Source: Sipunculus nudus (taxonomy: Eukaryota; Annelida; Sipuncula; Golfingiida; Sipunculidae). Taken from it: a DNA stretch of 64,000 nt. The stretch spans positions 5,720,339 through 5,784,338 of the forward strand of contig CM049316.1 in the NCBI GenBank assembly GCA_026874595.1. Reading direction: 5' to 3'. A program made the translations under genes and the position numbers. Numbering within the stretch: position 1 is the first letter of the stretch; every line of letters begins with the position of its first letter. Below the pieces are notes generated by a model that worked only from the letters and a program-made list of their open reading frames with translations, had not been told where the DNA came from and did no database searches. Shown here one piece after another: positions 49,031 through 61,200 of this stretch.

Positions 49031-49752
49031 CGGAACCTAATAACAACAGATCACCTAATCGTGATCAGCACAAATTTTGTCACGGAGATGAAAAAAATCA
49101 AATTCTGTAACACTAGGCAGCGTGAAACGTCTAGGGGAATGAATAAAGAAGTCAGTGTTTTTTTGTAAACAAATAATTATAATTTATTCTTAGAACAATC
49201 CTAACATTATAATACACTAAATCAATACAATTACATAGTATAACAATAAAATATACAGTACCAGAGTTAACGGATCTTAGGCTTTGATTCCTGGATACCA
49301 GCACTGTCACAGCTTAACAAGAGTCCTTTAGCACCAATAATCCATGTAAATAGTAATAATCCATAGCGAAACTGGAGACAGTCCGTATTAAATCTGTATA
49401 AAATCCTTTGACTATCTGCAATTATCGGTAAGGTCCCAAACTGACGAGAAATAAACACTCTTAGTGCTCGCTGGTATTTTTTTCTTTCTGCCGGCTCTAA
49501 ACACAGCCCCTAATTTACAGCTTCTCACCCAAATATTCCAGACATGGAAAATTCCAAAGAACAATACACACGCACATGAACAGACCCGAAACATGTAGAA
49601 TAAAGAACGCTGTGTCTCTATGCTTCAGAGCCCACACACAAGCTAGCGCCCGACGAGGGAGGTTCCCATGGCAACGAACTATGCCTGCGCTACACGAATC
49701 AGAATGTCAACAGACACATAACCCTTCTGCGCACAATAAAACAGATACCTGT

Positions 49753-49814
<62 letters not shown>

Positions 49815-50425
49815 TGTGCTTGGTTTCAAATTCGCTTGGATAAAATTCGAGATTTCCACTTTCAGTGTTGCACGAAGGTCTCACCACATTATAAACCTAC
49901 GCAAAATAAACCATTAACATATGCATTAATTATATAAAATAATATGTGCGCAAAATCTTTTATTTTCGCCATAATCGACTATCGCGACATTCGCGAGTGT
50001 TTATGACTTGGTGGAGTCTGCAGTATAAAACACCATCTAGTAGATGATGGTCATTTTAGATAAGATTTTTTATCTGAAACACATTTGATACGTTTCTAAA
50101 GCTTAACCATTGTTACCGTGGATTATGTATCGTGTTCTCCCCTAGCCAGAGAACGGCCTAGAAATAAACCTACCGGCGTCAACAAACTGCATATGATTAA
50201 GCATTAATAATACAACGAGCTGGCTTGGTGGTGAATTAAAACTACCTTCAAAATAAACAGAAGACAACAGCCACACAATACTATGCGACATTCTGATAAG
50301 AGAATTAGTATGGATGTTACAAACTCGCTTTAGAAAAATAGTATACTCACCCCCAATTATACGTGCATAGATTATCCGTGTGGAACGTAGCAATGCATGC
50401 AAAACTTGATCAATAGACGCATCTC
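49030..50425. other. No gene recognised; contains a TA run
   Basis: A second long TA microsatellite lies at about 49758-49813. The remainder has no recognisable exon or repeat boundary. Confidence 0.45.
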
Positions 50426-50429
50426 ATTT

Positions 50430-50836
50430 CTCGAAATTAAAATATTTTATTCGCTTTCAAATTTTTTTTTTTGCTTCCTAAATTTTTTTTTTTGCTCCCT
50501 AAATTTTTTTTGCTTTCTAAAATTTTTTTTTTTGCTTCCTATATTTTTTTTTTTGCTTCTTAAAAATTTTTTTTTGCTTCCTAAATTTTTTTTTTTTTGC
50601 TTCCTAAATTTTTTTTTTTGCTTCGTAAATTTTTTTTTTTGCTTCCTAAAATTTTTTTTTTGTTTCTTAAAAATTTTTTTTTTTGCTCCGTAAAATTTTT
50701 TTTTTTGCTTCCTAAATTTTTTTTTTTGCTCCCTAAATTTTTTTTTTTTGCGAAAGTTAAGTCGGGATCTCGAGATAATATCTCGAGATCTCGAGATAAA
50801 TATTTTTTTTGTGTGTGTCCTAAATCAGCCACCGTA
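50430..50836 (-). mobile_element. Element with CTCGAG palindromes and T-rich minisatellite, copy 2 (inverted)
   Basis: This is the reverse-oriented counterpart of 27409-27900. It has the same palindrome block (50763-50798), the same GTGTGTCCTAAATCAGCCACC end (as CCTAAATCAGCCACC), and about 16 units of a T run with GCTTCC. Its right border abuts CTAAGTTAAGTAGCCGTAAA, the 180-bp repeat in plus orientation. The repeat therefore keeps its orientation while the element is flipped relative to copy 1. Confidence 0.8.
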
Positions 50837-51180
50837 CTAAGTTAAGTAGCCGTAAAACGGTCAAAAGTAGGTTAACCGGGACGAAACGCGAACTCGATCT
50901 GCTGGTCAATATCTGCCCGAACTCCAAAAATCAGGCCAATATCTGCAGGCATTGCGAAAAAAAGTCCGTACATGTGCACTTGTCATGGAAATTTATATTT
51001 TTCACGAAATTTTCTAAGTTTAGGAGCCGTAAAACGGTCAAAAGTAGGTCAACCGGGACGAAACGCAAACACGATCTGTAACTGGTCATTATCTGCCCAC
51101 ACACCAAAAATCAGGGCAATATCTGCAGGCATTGGGGAAAAAAGTCCTTACAACTGTTTGATTTCGGAATGACGGAAGGA
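50837..51180 (+). repeat. 180-bp tandem repeat, second locus
   Basis: Nearly two units with GCCGTAAAACGGTCAAAAG, CACTTGTCATGGAAATTT and CAGGCATTG, as at 27001-27408, are followed by a GGACGG-type microsatellite near 51172-51200. One unit lacks about a dozen bases around CTCGATCTG. Confidence 0.85.
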
Positions 51181-51199
51181 CGGTAGGACGGAAGGACGG

Positions 51200-53185
51200 A
51201 CATGGGTAAAACTATAAAACTATTTATCGGGTGAAACTGAGATCGGGGAATTTTGAGCAGAGATAATTTAAGTGCTGCCAAAGGCAGTACAGCCGTATGC
51301 TGTTATTTTGTCACGGTATAATGAAACGTTTAATCCTTTTTTTCATATTTCCTAAACTGTGCTTTGTGCCGTATGAATGGAGGATGTTAGCCGGATGTGT
51401 GACGTCTATGATAGGCAGGGATCAATATCGCAGACGTATAACTGTATATATATAATACATAATAACGACCCATGAAAACGCAACATAATTGGTACTTATA
51501 ACGCTTTGTCGGCGATTTCATCGATTACATTGTATCGAATGCGCAAAGCAGACGTTTCGCAGACGAAGCGTTATATGTACACTCCTCTTTATAGTCTCAC
51601 GGACTGCCCTCAGCCTTGTCAGGTGATCGATTATCTGCATAATCAGGATGCAGTAATTTATTTTAGATTTATAATTAAATAAATATTTAGACCAAATGCC
51701 TGCCCACACATATTTGTACCCAGGTAAATTGTGAACTCATTTAGGAAATTTTGTTACCAGAATCAGTGAGCCTTATGGTAACATTTGCTTTTTTTCCTAG
51801 ACTTATGACTGAGCCCAGGAAAACAGCTGCAATTTCAAAAATGAACTCTCCCGCTACCAATGAATGAGGATTTGATAATCATACACAGAGCTGTTAATTA
51901 TCGATGACAGTAAACTGGTAAAGTATATAGGCCATCACGACTTATAATCTGCTTTGGAAGTCTGCCATGAAAAGACAACTGACGATTCTTAAGTGGAGAC
52001 ATACAGGCATAACATACCTTATCTCAGTACATTTGTCAAAAGTGGAAATCGATAATGAACCTGGAACGCCTATGTTTTGGTATTCTCTGATGTCATGGCA
52101 ACTGGTATGTATAACTAAATTCTAATGTTAAACTTAGCAGACACTGATTCCCTTATATGTATCATGGTCATATTATTTTTATTATTTATAATTAACGAAA
52201 TAACTGTTAACATTTTTTGCATTAAATATCGGTCTTTATTCATTGATTTTAACATCAAAACGAAAGAGGTGAAAAAAACTTCTTCTAGGACAACTTACGT
52301 TTAAATAAAACTCCATTGTAAATATACAGTATCATGGGGTGGTGTCTGGGGTTTCAGGCCTAAAAATTTGTCTGATACGATGAAAAAAAATGTTGCGGCG
52401 TGAAGTGAAATGTCTGCATGTAGTCCCGTTGGGTCCGCTTCTGCTACTTACGAGGTATGCATATTTCTGTTCCTTTCTTCAGGAACAGTTTACTTACAAC
52501 TTACATTTAATAAATCTTTTATGTGTTCCTCAAATCAACCTAATCTTTATACGTCCAACGATAGAATCCAGTTAAATATCATCGAAAACCTGAATGCCCC
52601 CGCGTCTCATTCCGGTTCGCAATGTAAACACCATCACTGACTAGGTCTTCAAGGTAAACATACCGGGATATACATTTCTTGCCACGAGGACAGCCCCGCA
52701 AAATAAATGTTTAAAATATTGGAGCGACTTCAGGATCACTCACGCAGTCTCCACCAGGTTATGAGTTTATACGGACGGACGGTATGTTTAGGATTCATGT
52801 AATTTAAAAGTAAGTGGCAAAATTAAGATACAAACAGCTGGACATAGAAACGTGTTCTGTTCACAGAAGTGTTGTGCCTCAGAGAGGAGCGTGAGTTATT
52901 CTGCATTCGTGCCAAAATGTATATATATATATATCTTATGGAGACAGTTTCCCAATGAAAACCTATATTTTCTGTTAACGTTTAGAATTAAAAAAAAATA
53001 GCCAACATTTCACATCTCAGTTAATAAATCTCCCAACCCCAGTAATAAGCCCGGTATACCGGGTCTATCAGCTAGTCAGGTATAATGGCCTTGTTTACCT
53101 ATTTCAGGACGATACACAGTCTAATTTCCCCGGTTTTCCTTCATGCGATAACCTAATTGGGTATCCATTGAGATGAATAATCTTT
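51200..53185. other. No supported gene; duplicated segment inside
   Basis: Segment 51877-52120 matches 22200-22510. An ATG-initiated frame near 52410 (MSACSPVGSASATYE then GTATGC) could be a first exon, but no partner exon was found. A GGACGG fragment occurs near 52772 and a short TA run at 52921-52934. Confidence 0.4.
51877..52120 (+). repeat. Diverged dispersed segment, copy 2 (partner at 22200-22510)
   Basis: Shares CTTTGGAAGTCTGCCAT, ATCTCAGTACA and a GGTATGTAT-type end in the same order as copy 1, with several indels between. Neither copy retains an open frame. Confidence 0.5.
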
Positions 53186-53189
53186 CCCT

Positions 53190-53945
53190 ATGATTTCTTG
53201 TTGTTGGAGTACACGAATTTCTTGTGAAACTTCCTCACGCACTGTTAAACTCGATCTTTGTCGAAACTGTGACACTTTTTCAAATCCAGCGAAAACTTCT
53301 GGGTATTCTGACAGTACTGCACTGATTGAATGGGCTCACCATTGTGCATTAGTGAGAGACAAGCGTATTGAAGTGATTAACTCACATTAATCTAGAACCC
53401 TGCGTGGTGATAAAAAAATTGAAAACTCGGAATAATATGGACTTTGAAGCTAACTGGGAGATTAACTATCCCAAACACTTCTATTGTTTTGTTATCATAT
53501 GCCACTAAACTTTTCTATGGTGGAGTTAGTGGATGATCGGTGAAGTGTTGTTTATACAGTTCATCACTGAGGATAGATACCTCAGCTCCGAGATCAATCA
53601 ACAGAGATATTGGAACATTGGCTATACTAAGCGTACACTGTTTAAAGCTGTCTTTACCAGCAAGAATACCGAATACACAGTAAGAGGCTCACACTATCTG
53701 AAGGATGTTTTGTTCTACAGCATTTAGCGATATGATTGTTCTTGCCGCAATTCCTACATTTTTGTCCCATCGCTGGACAATGAGAAGTTTATGGCTTATG
53801 TCCAGACTGTCCACAAATATGGTTACTTATCTAGTTTCGGAACAATCCCTATATGTGCCTCTCCCACTGGTACTTTATGGCTCTCTTCGATAATCTTGGA
53901 ACGTGTTGACTCTCTGGTTTCTTGCATAACTTTGTATAAAAAGAC
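53190..53945 (-). mobile_element. Degraded Gypsy-type LTR retrotransposon gag-pol fragment
   Basis: The minus strand shows, in order, a CCHC zinc knuckle (C-R-N-C-G-K-N-N-H-I-A-K-C, about 53757-53718) preceded by a second damaged knuckle (C-G-Q-S-G-H). An aspartic-protease active-site block follows as L-L-I-D-L-G-A-E-V-S-I-L (about 53600-53570), with Leu where the usual motif has Thr or Ser. Next come V-F-G-I-V-N-L-P-V and an L-S-E-Y-P-E-V-F segment typical of the protease-RT junction. The pieces are in several frames with stops. No LTRs were identified. The copy is inactive. Confidence 0.7.
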
Positions 53946-53958
53946 AGAATTTTAGTTT

Positions 53959-54720
53959 GTGGCACCAAAGCATCAGACCATGCAACTTGGATGTGATCCC
54001 AAAGTTTCTGAAGGGAACGCCGTCATTAGGCCATCAGACTCAGTGAGGAATCTCGGCGCTATGTTGGACGAGAATATAGACATGACTCTGCAAGTAGGCC
54101 ATGTATGCATGGCCATGTCCTATAACATCAGACAGATCAGCAAAATGAGACGCCATCTTGATGAAGAAACCTGCGCTGCAGTTGTCAATGCCATGGTCAC
54201 TTCAGGACTAGATTAAAACAATGGCTTGTTAGTTTGAATACCTTCCACCGTCATTGCTGCCTAAAGCTTGCTCAAAACACCTGCATAACTGATTTCAGGG
54301 CTGAGGAAGCATGAACATATATCACCAGTGCTCCATGGTCTCCACTGGCTACCTGTAAATGAACGGATCACATATAAGATCTTATACTTGGTGTAAAAAG
54401 GTCATCCACAATATGTCTCCACCTAAGTACCTGGTTTCACTTCTGCAGTTGCAATACGATCAGAAAACTGCGCTCCTCAGGACGAGCCCTGCAGCTTCAT
54501 ATCCCACGCATAAATAAAGTCGTGGGAAAGAGTGCTTTAAGCACATCTGTAGCAAAGTTATGGAACGACATTCCCTGTAACTTGAGACAAGCTTCCTCAT
54601 TGGAAACGTTAAAAACACTGCTCTTTGCTCGCTGACAGTAGTACAACACCACACAAAAAGCGCATAGAAATGATTTCATATACTTGGGCTTTATAAGTGA
54701 ATAACATTATTATTATTATT
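53959..54720 (+). mobile_element. Degraded LINE 3' end (CR1/L2-like ORF2 C-terminus)
   Basis: The first open part encodes V-R-N-L-G-A-M-L-D-E-N-I-D-M and I-R-Q-I-S-K-M-R-R-H-L, typical of the region after the reverse-transcriptase palm in CR1/L2/Jockey-like elements. Beyond a stop near 54216, the remnant V-L-H-G-L-H-W-L-P-V and I-T-Y-K-I-L-Y-L follows near 54335-54395. It ends with an ATT-repeat tail at 54706-54720. The fragment lies on the opposite strand to the adjacent Gypsy fragment. Confidence 0.75.
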
Positions 54721-55138
54721 TATATATTTAACTGAATAGGAGCATCCTGTAGGAGGCTTTAATTTATAGACGCGTATGACGTACCAGTATATTCATAAAT
54801 TAGTTCAGCATTAAAAGCAAGGAGTGCTGTGGTGCCTACGGCGTTGTGATTGATTGACGCCACCCTAGCCGAGAAAAATGTATTTACTCTTTCGGACATT
54901 AACACAAATCATGTCACGGGGGGCGTGACAGAGATTGCTTTGTTTCTTTTTTCCGGCTGCGTGACCGTCTATTGATTACACGGCTATTGTGTCTTTGAGG
55001 GCAATTAATGTTCACAGGTAGCGAGTCACAGGTTATCATGTCTGAGGTAAGCAGGCGTTACGGGATTTCCTATTATAAGTCAGCCCTTGATATTCACGCA
55101 CCCTTATAAATATTCTTTGTGGTCAGCAAGGAAGAGTG
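54721..55138. other. Upstream region of the lectin gene, nothing specific recognised
   Basis: About 400 bp between the LINE tail and the TATA box. ATCATGTCTGAG then GTAAGC near 55035 looks like a tiny exon with a good donor but has no supporting context. Confidence 0.35.
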
Positions 55139-55214
55139 TATAAAAGGCAGCTCGGGGGAGGTTCAGACAGTCGCTTCCAGAATCAACCCAGTTCAAGTCT
55201 CTTCAGGTAAATAG
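55139..55214 (+). promoter_or_regulatory. TATA promoter and 5' leader of the two-CTLD gene
   Basis: TATAAAAGG at 55139-55147 is followed 26 bp later by an initiator-like TTCAGAC (A at 55165). The leader runs about 50 nt to the ATG at 55215. CAG then GTAAAT at 55206-55207 could act as an alternative donor within the leader. Confidence 0.6.
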
Positions 55215-58200
55215 ATGAAGACGCTTGGTGAGTATAGCATTTACTTACTTATTTTTCTTTTAAGTTGAGAGCTTGTATGGTCGCATAATGTAAAGCAGGG
55301 TTTATTTTAATCAAAGCGGGGATTATTGTCATTTAACGCAAAGTAGGCTTTGTTCGATCAGCCGAGGGTTATATTTACATCCAGCATATCTGGCAGTGCA
55401 CAGTAATATATGTTTGTGCGTAATTTGACGTTGATCAAGGGCGTCAATATAGGGGGGGGGATATATATACCCCCCACTTTTTGGCAAGGGGGAGGAATGG
55501 TCAATGTATTCACCCCCCCGACTTTTCAGAGAATAATATTATAATATTGCAAATGAAATATATTAATAAATAGAATTGAAGACTTTTGATCCATTTACTA
55601 AACAATTAAACAATGTTATATCTAAATCTTGCTTAGAATTCACAAAATAACTTATTTTCTAAAACATTATAATTATTTGAAATATGATTAAGTATATATA
55701 TAATAATTATATATATATATATATATATATAGTTGAATATGTCACTCGGAGACGCTAAAAATGGTATTTATATATATATATATATATATATAGTTGAATA
55801 TGTCACTCGGAGACGCGAAAAATGGTATATATATATATATATATATGGGTGTATGTGTGTGGGTGTGTGTATTTATATATACAAAGTCATCCCCCCCCCC
55901 ACCCTGGAAAAAAAATTGACGCCCCTGACGTTGATGTTAGGGCTGGATGACGTACTTGGCGAATAGATACAGTAAACCCTCGCCTGACGACCACCTCGGT
56001 ATAGCGACCACTTTTTCATGGTCCCAATTTTGACGCTCTTTATATCATTTATTTAAACCTCGGACTTTCGGGCACCACTTTTTTCGTTTTACAACCACTT
56101 ATTTTGGTCCCAACGGGCGACCTGAAACTCAATTATGCGATCAATAAGTACAGGGAAAACACTGCCTGGTCAGCCGTAGCGATGGTTCGGGCGCAAACCA
56201 ATGCATTGCATCCCTTATTGGTAAACTGCAGGAGGCGAAACAATCGCAGGGCGCATATGTCAGAGGGAGTTCACAACTTCACAGATGATCACACCTGGAA
56301 TGTTTTATTCACGGATTCATAACTTTTATGAGACCTGCCGTTAATTGTATGTGTGATAAATAGTCCCTTACTTTTAACAATGTATTAGATATGGCAACCA
56401 GACTTTTTGCGTGATCGCGGTTACCATGACTTCTGTAGTGACTGGTCTGCGCTGGAGGACAAGCTAGAGTAGAGAGCTAACACGCCAAGTGTCAAACTTT
56501 GTATGGATCGGTTTCTCAGGACCCTTGCGGATGAGTCTTTCTGGTCTGCATGAGGTTAATGTTTATGATATATCAAGCATAAATATCTTACAACCATTCA
56601 ATGTATATATTGTAATGTTGTAAATGACAACTTGTGCTTGCCTTAATGTGCATGGATATGGATTTTTAATTTTTTTCTATCTGTGAATTTTTCTCATTTT
56701 TTTTTCAGTATTAACATATGAAATTATGCAAAACGTATCGTGTTTATTCCCTGTCTTATTGAGCAGATTTGGGTAGAAAAGGAAATATGTAATTCCAGAT
56801 CATAATGAATAGACCTCTACCTAGGTTAAGAACGTACGGACATACGAGCTGTTGTAAAACCCTTGATAGTCAAACCTCACTTATATAGGCGACCACCTCG
56901 GAAATGCGACCACTTTATCACGGTCCTGTCAGTGGTCGTAATTCCGAGGTTTTACTTAATTAAGGACGCATGGCAATTTATTCCATCGATCCCACCGGTC
57001 TGCATAATTTACATGGCTTGTTCTCTCAACGATTAAATATTTACAACGTATGACAACATTTACTGGGGCACCATCAACATCAGATAATATTTTGCTGTTT
57101 TTCTTCAACATGCTGTACTATTTCATAGTTTAAAAAACTGATCTAGATATATACAACAGAAAAGGCCTGTTCCATGTAATATTTAGAGTGCCAATACATG
57201 TGTGGTGTTTTTCGAAACGTTTATCCTTTGATAGTAAATAATGGAACTGTGTCGTTTCCATGGGCCCCTCAAAATAATTTATAGCGCTGCTATTATTTAC
57301 CTTTATTGGCTTGCCATTTCCTGATATTTTGTACACTGTTGTATGTTGCCATACAATGCAATCAATCTACGGATGGTGGGCACGTTTTAAACTGATACTC
57401 TCTCCATGTGGTAAGTTTAAAATTGTTTCTTTCAGACCAAAAGATAAATTAAGTAGCAATTGTAAATAGACTTACTGGCAGTGATGTACTCCAGCCCACA
57501 CCTTCCGAGTCCAAGTGAAACTCCGAGTCTAGGCCAATTGAGTTCGAGTACATGTCAGGGTCCTTGAGGTACGAGTCCTTCTCCGCCTTAATGGGACTAT
57601 ATTATCTTGAACCCGAGATCAAATCAGAGTCCATATAAAATCTCCCTATTTATTGAAATTTAAAATTGAAATTCGATATTACCATAAGTAATTTTTATGT
57701 TAGTGTACACATACTTTTTACTAGAATATTAAATCACTTTTAAGGTTTTTATTAAAAAAAGGTTCTTGTTTATTTTTCGATAGTGATGCTTGAGTACTAA
57801 ATAAATTAATACATTAAAAATACATTGTCCCCTAAACATCGATTACATTTTTAAGTAGCTTGTTCCAAATGAAGCGTTTATTTTTTCTTTTCTTAATCCA
57901 TAATGAGTCCTGCTTGATCTATGGAGTTGAAGATATTTCATTTAAAATTATTTTCGTGGCCATTGGCTGCCGTTTTGTAATAAAAATGCTAGCGGAGTGA
58001 ATAATGTGGAGTCGATGCTCTTGACATATTTTTCATTAAGAGAAATACATATATAATACATAACATTAAGTCAGATTTCACTTATATAAGGTAAAATAAG
58101 GTCTTGTGGAATAATTCCAAAAATAAAACCAAACGATATCTTAAAATGTTGAATGTACAAGGAAAACAAAACATGTTGCAGCTAGCAGACCGTTTTAAAA

Positions 58201-61200
58201 TACTTTCAGTCAGAATTTCGAAGGTATTCGTCATGTTGTTACTTGGAATCTTCCTGGTGGCTACACATGTGTTTTCCAGTCATTACACTGATTGTAAGCA
58301 AATTTCGAAATATTTCAGGGACACGCGCAGTAACGAAAGGCTTTTGACTTTAACAAAGTTAATGTCAAGTAAAAAATCATTGTCTTTTCTCATGCGTTTA
58401 TATGGGGAATTATCGAGTCAATGGATCATGCATTAGCTAGTGTGATCTAACTCTTAATATTCCTGATAATATTCTGTTAATATATATTTGGTAAATATAT
58501 TATTTACAATCGTTTTGTAAAAACTTATTTCAAATCTATATAACGTACTTCTAACTGATAATAACAGTCAGATGGTGCCGGAACTTTTAAATAGTCTCAA
58601 AACATTAAGCAACACCGAGATGACGCATTTTAAACGAAATTGCTGAACGGTCGGATCTATTAAAATATGTGGGTATTAATATACATAATTTCAGTCCACT
58701 TAGTCCATCATGCTTACGAATCGATACAAGGAAATGCTGTGGAGGAAGAGCATTTCTTCATTAGCCAACATAAGAAGGACTGGTATATTGCGAGAGTGGA
58801 ATGTATTAAATTAGGCAACAATGTGAGCCTTGCAAAAGTAACGACATCCACTATCAATACGTGGCTGTACAACTTGACAGCCAGCCTGACTGGTGGGAGC
58901 GATGTATGGCTTGGTGGGCATTATAACAAAACAGGTGCGGAAAATATCTATTTATTGTTGATGCAAAAATACAATATCCGTCATAATTGTTATTTATTTG
59001 TTTTCTGATATACATTGGTTCCCCGAAATTCTGAACTAAATATGTTTAGTTGCCACAGCTGTCTTTCGTAAAGCCGGCTTATGCTTAACACGAAAATAGC
59101 GGGATATACAAGGCTTACTTGTCATCAATACGGACTCCAACTGAAAATAACTGCTGATATTTGTTTCTGACAAAAAGCATCACATTGACTGTTTGCTTTT
59201 GTACACATATTTTTTTTCGTTCAGTGAAATGCTCTGTATGTACCACAGACAGAAAATGGAAATGGACAGATGGGACACAGTTTGGTGCATGGGTACCTTG
59301 GGCAAAAGGACAACCCGATCGACTAGAAGGATCGGATTGCCTTTTGTTTGCAGAAGGTATTTGGGGCGACGCGCCTTGTGGAAAGGAAGTAAAGCTGGCA
59401 TGCGAAACCGGATCTTCAAACGGTAGGAAACACATAAAAAATATAAACAAATGCTTGCGAAAGGAGCAGACATACATTTTTTCCCCAGGGGAGGTGGTTA
59501 GAATATGTTCAAGCTCACATACACACACACACCAAACTTGGCCTTCGACAATGTTGACTATATGGGTTTCAGATGTTATGAATATTTTTCCAAGCTTATA
59601 TTCCTCTAACATTTCTATTAAGTCTTTAACATTGATGAGAGTCTTTTGGGAGACATCTGTGCTCTTTCTTGTAAAATAATGCTGATGTCCTGGCTGATGT
59701 CCTGATGCTGAGGAATTCAAAACATGAAGAAACGCCGTATCGACAGCATGTCAATAATATGGTTTGTTAAAAGGGAAAATTTCTCCTGCCGCATCTGATG
59801 ATTGGTATTTTAAAGGAACTGTTACGTACATTTTTAAAGACAAACAAAGCGAATTTGCCACATTGAGTTAGTGATAACATTAGATACAGGTATATATTCT
59901 TCAGTAGCCATTGCCACTTCTATTGTTCTACTTGGAGATGACGGAAACGAATGGATCCATTACAACGGGAGTCACTACTGGTTTCCGAATGACCAAAAAA
60001 TGTCATGGTTTGATGCTAAAGTTAATTGTGAGGGGGTCGGAGCATCCCTTATAAAGATAGACAGTGAAGAAGAAAACATATGGCTCACTGGCCAGGTGAA
60101 GACCCGCTCAGAAGGACAAATATGGCTAGGAGGCAATGATCTAAATGATGGTATGTATGAAATATCAGCAAAACTTTAATTAAGACTGATCAACACCTTA
60201 CCACTTGGTTCAAGGTTTCTATTTTTTGTCTGTTCGTTAAATGCATTAAGAAGGAACATTTTGTTGTCGATAACTACAAATATGAAAATATTTCCGGAAA
60301 AGCACGACGCAGATCATGTCATATGTCACTTGGAGTATTAAAATAAAGATAAACTTAGTATTTCAACCGACGGAGAGTTATATTATATTCATATAATGAT
60401 GTCTTTGGTTTGCAAAAATATTGGTTGTATTTTTTATTGATGGTGAGTTCCTTTTCATTGATGGTGAGTAAGAAGGGGAATGGCTTTGGTTAGACAATTC
60501 ATCAATATCATCAAATTCATCCTGGACCAACTGGCGTCTCGGAGAACCTGATGATGAATCTGGGGAGTCTTGTCTTACCTACCGGCGTGATGAACCATAT
60601 AAATGGGATGATCAGTGGTGTGGCTACATAAAATATTTCATCTGCCATGGCTATCTCGCTCCTGGTAAATTTATTATATGTTTCTAATTCATGCAGCTTC
60701 CGTTATCTTTGTGTTCTACCTTTAAAATCAATTACAAAGTTATAAAGTTTAAGCAGTTGCATTACTGATGACGAACCACGTGGAATCTGTCTGTTTGTTT
60801 ATAATTAGAAATAGTAATATGTGATGCAAATGACGTCTTAATGTATTCTTTTATATAGGTACGCCGGACGGGACGGTCCTTTCTTACCCAAGTGGCACTA
60901 ATTCAAATGTCAAGTCAACTAGAGCTCTCTCATCCACTGATGAGGCGCTGAGTACACCTTTAACAGCTGAACCAACAGGGGCGTTGTCGTCTGATGAGGC
61001 GCTGAGTACACCTTCAACAGCTGAACCAACTGGGGCGTTGTCGTCTGATGAGGCGCTGAGCACACCTTCAACAGCTGAACCAACCGGGGCGTTGTCGTCT
61101 GATGAGGTGCTGAGTACACCTTCAACAGCTGAACCAACTAGGGCGTTGTCGTCTGATGAGGCGCTGAGTACACCTTCAACAGCTGAACCAACTGGGGCGT

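Larger units (their letters stand above)
55228..58209 (+). other. First intron of the lectin gene, with repeats
   Basis: A 2982-bp intron from G then GTGAGT to TACTTTCAG. It holds the TA/poly-G element at 55425-55930, inverted-repeat termini near 55970 and 56871, and a short TATATAAG at 58083 that may mark an alternative promoter. A 72-codon frame at 56104-56322 has no recognisable domain. Confidence 0.6.

Noticed and set aside
59115-59720. 201-codon minus-strand frame across lectin exon 59225-59422
   Set aside because: The sense strand encodes conserved CTLD residues with phase-consistent splice sites. The antisense frame has no recognisable domain.
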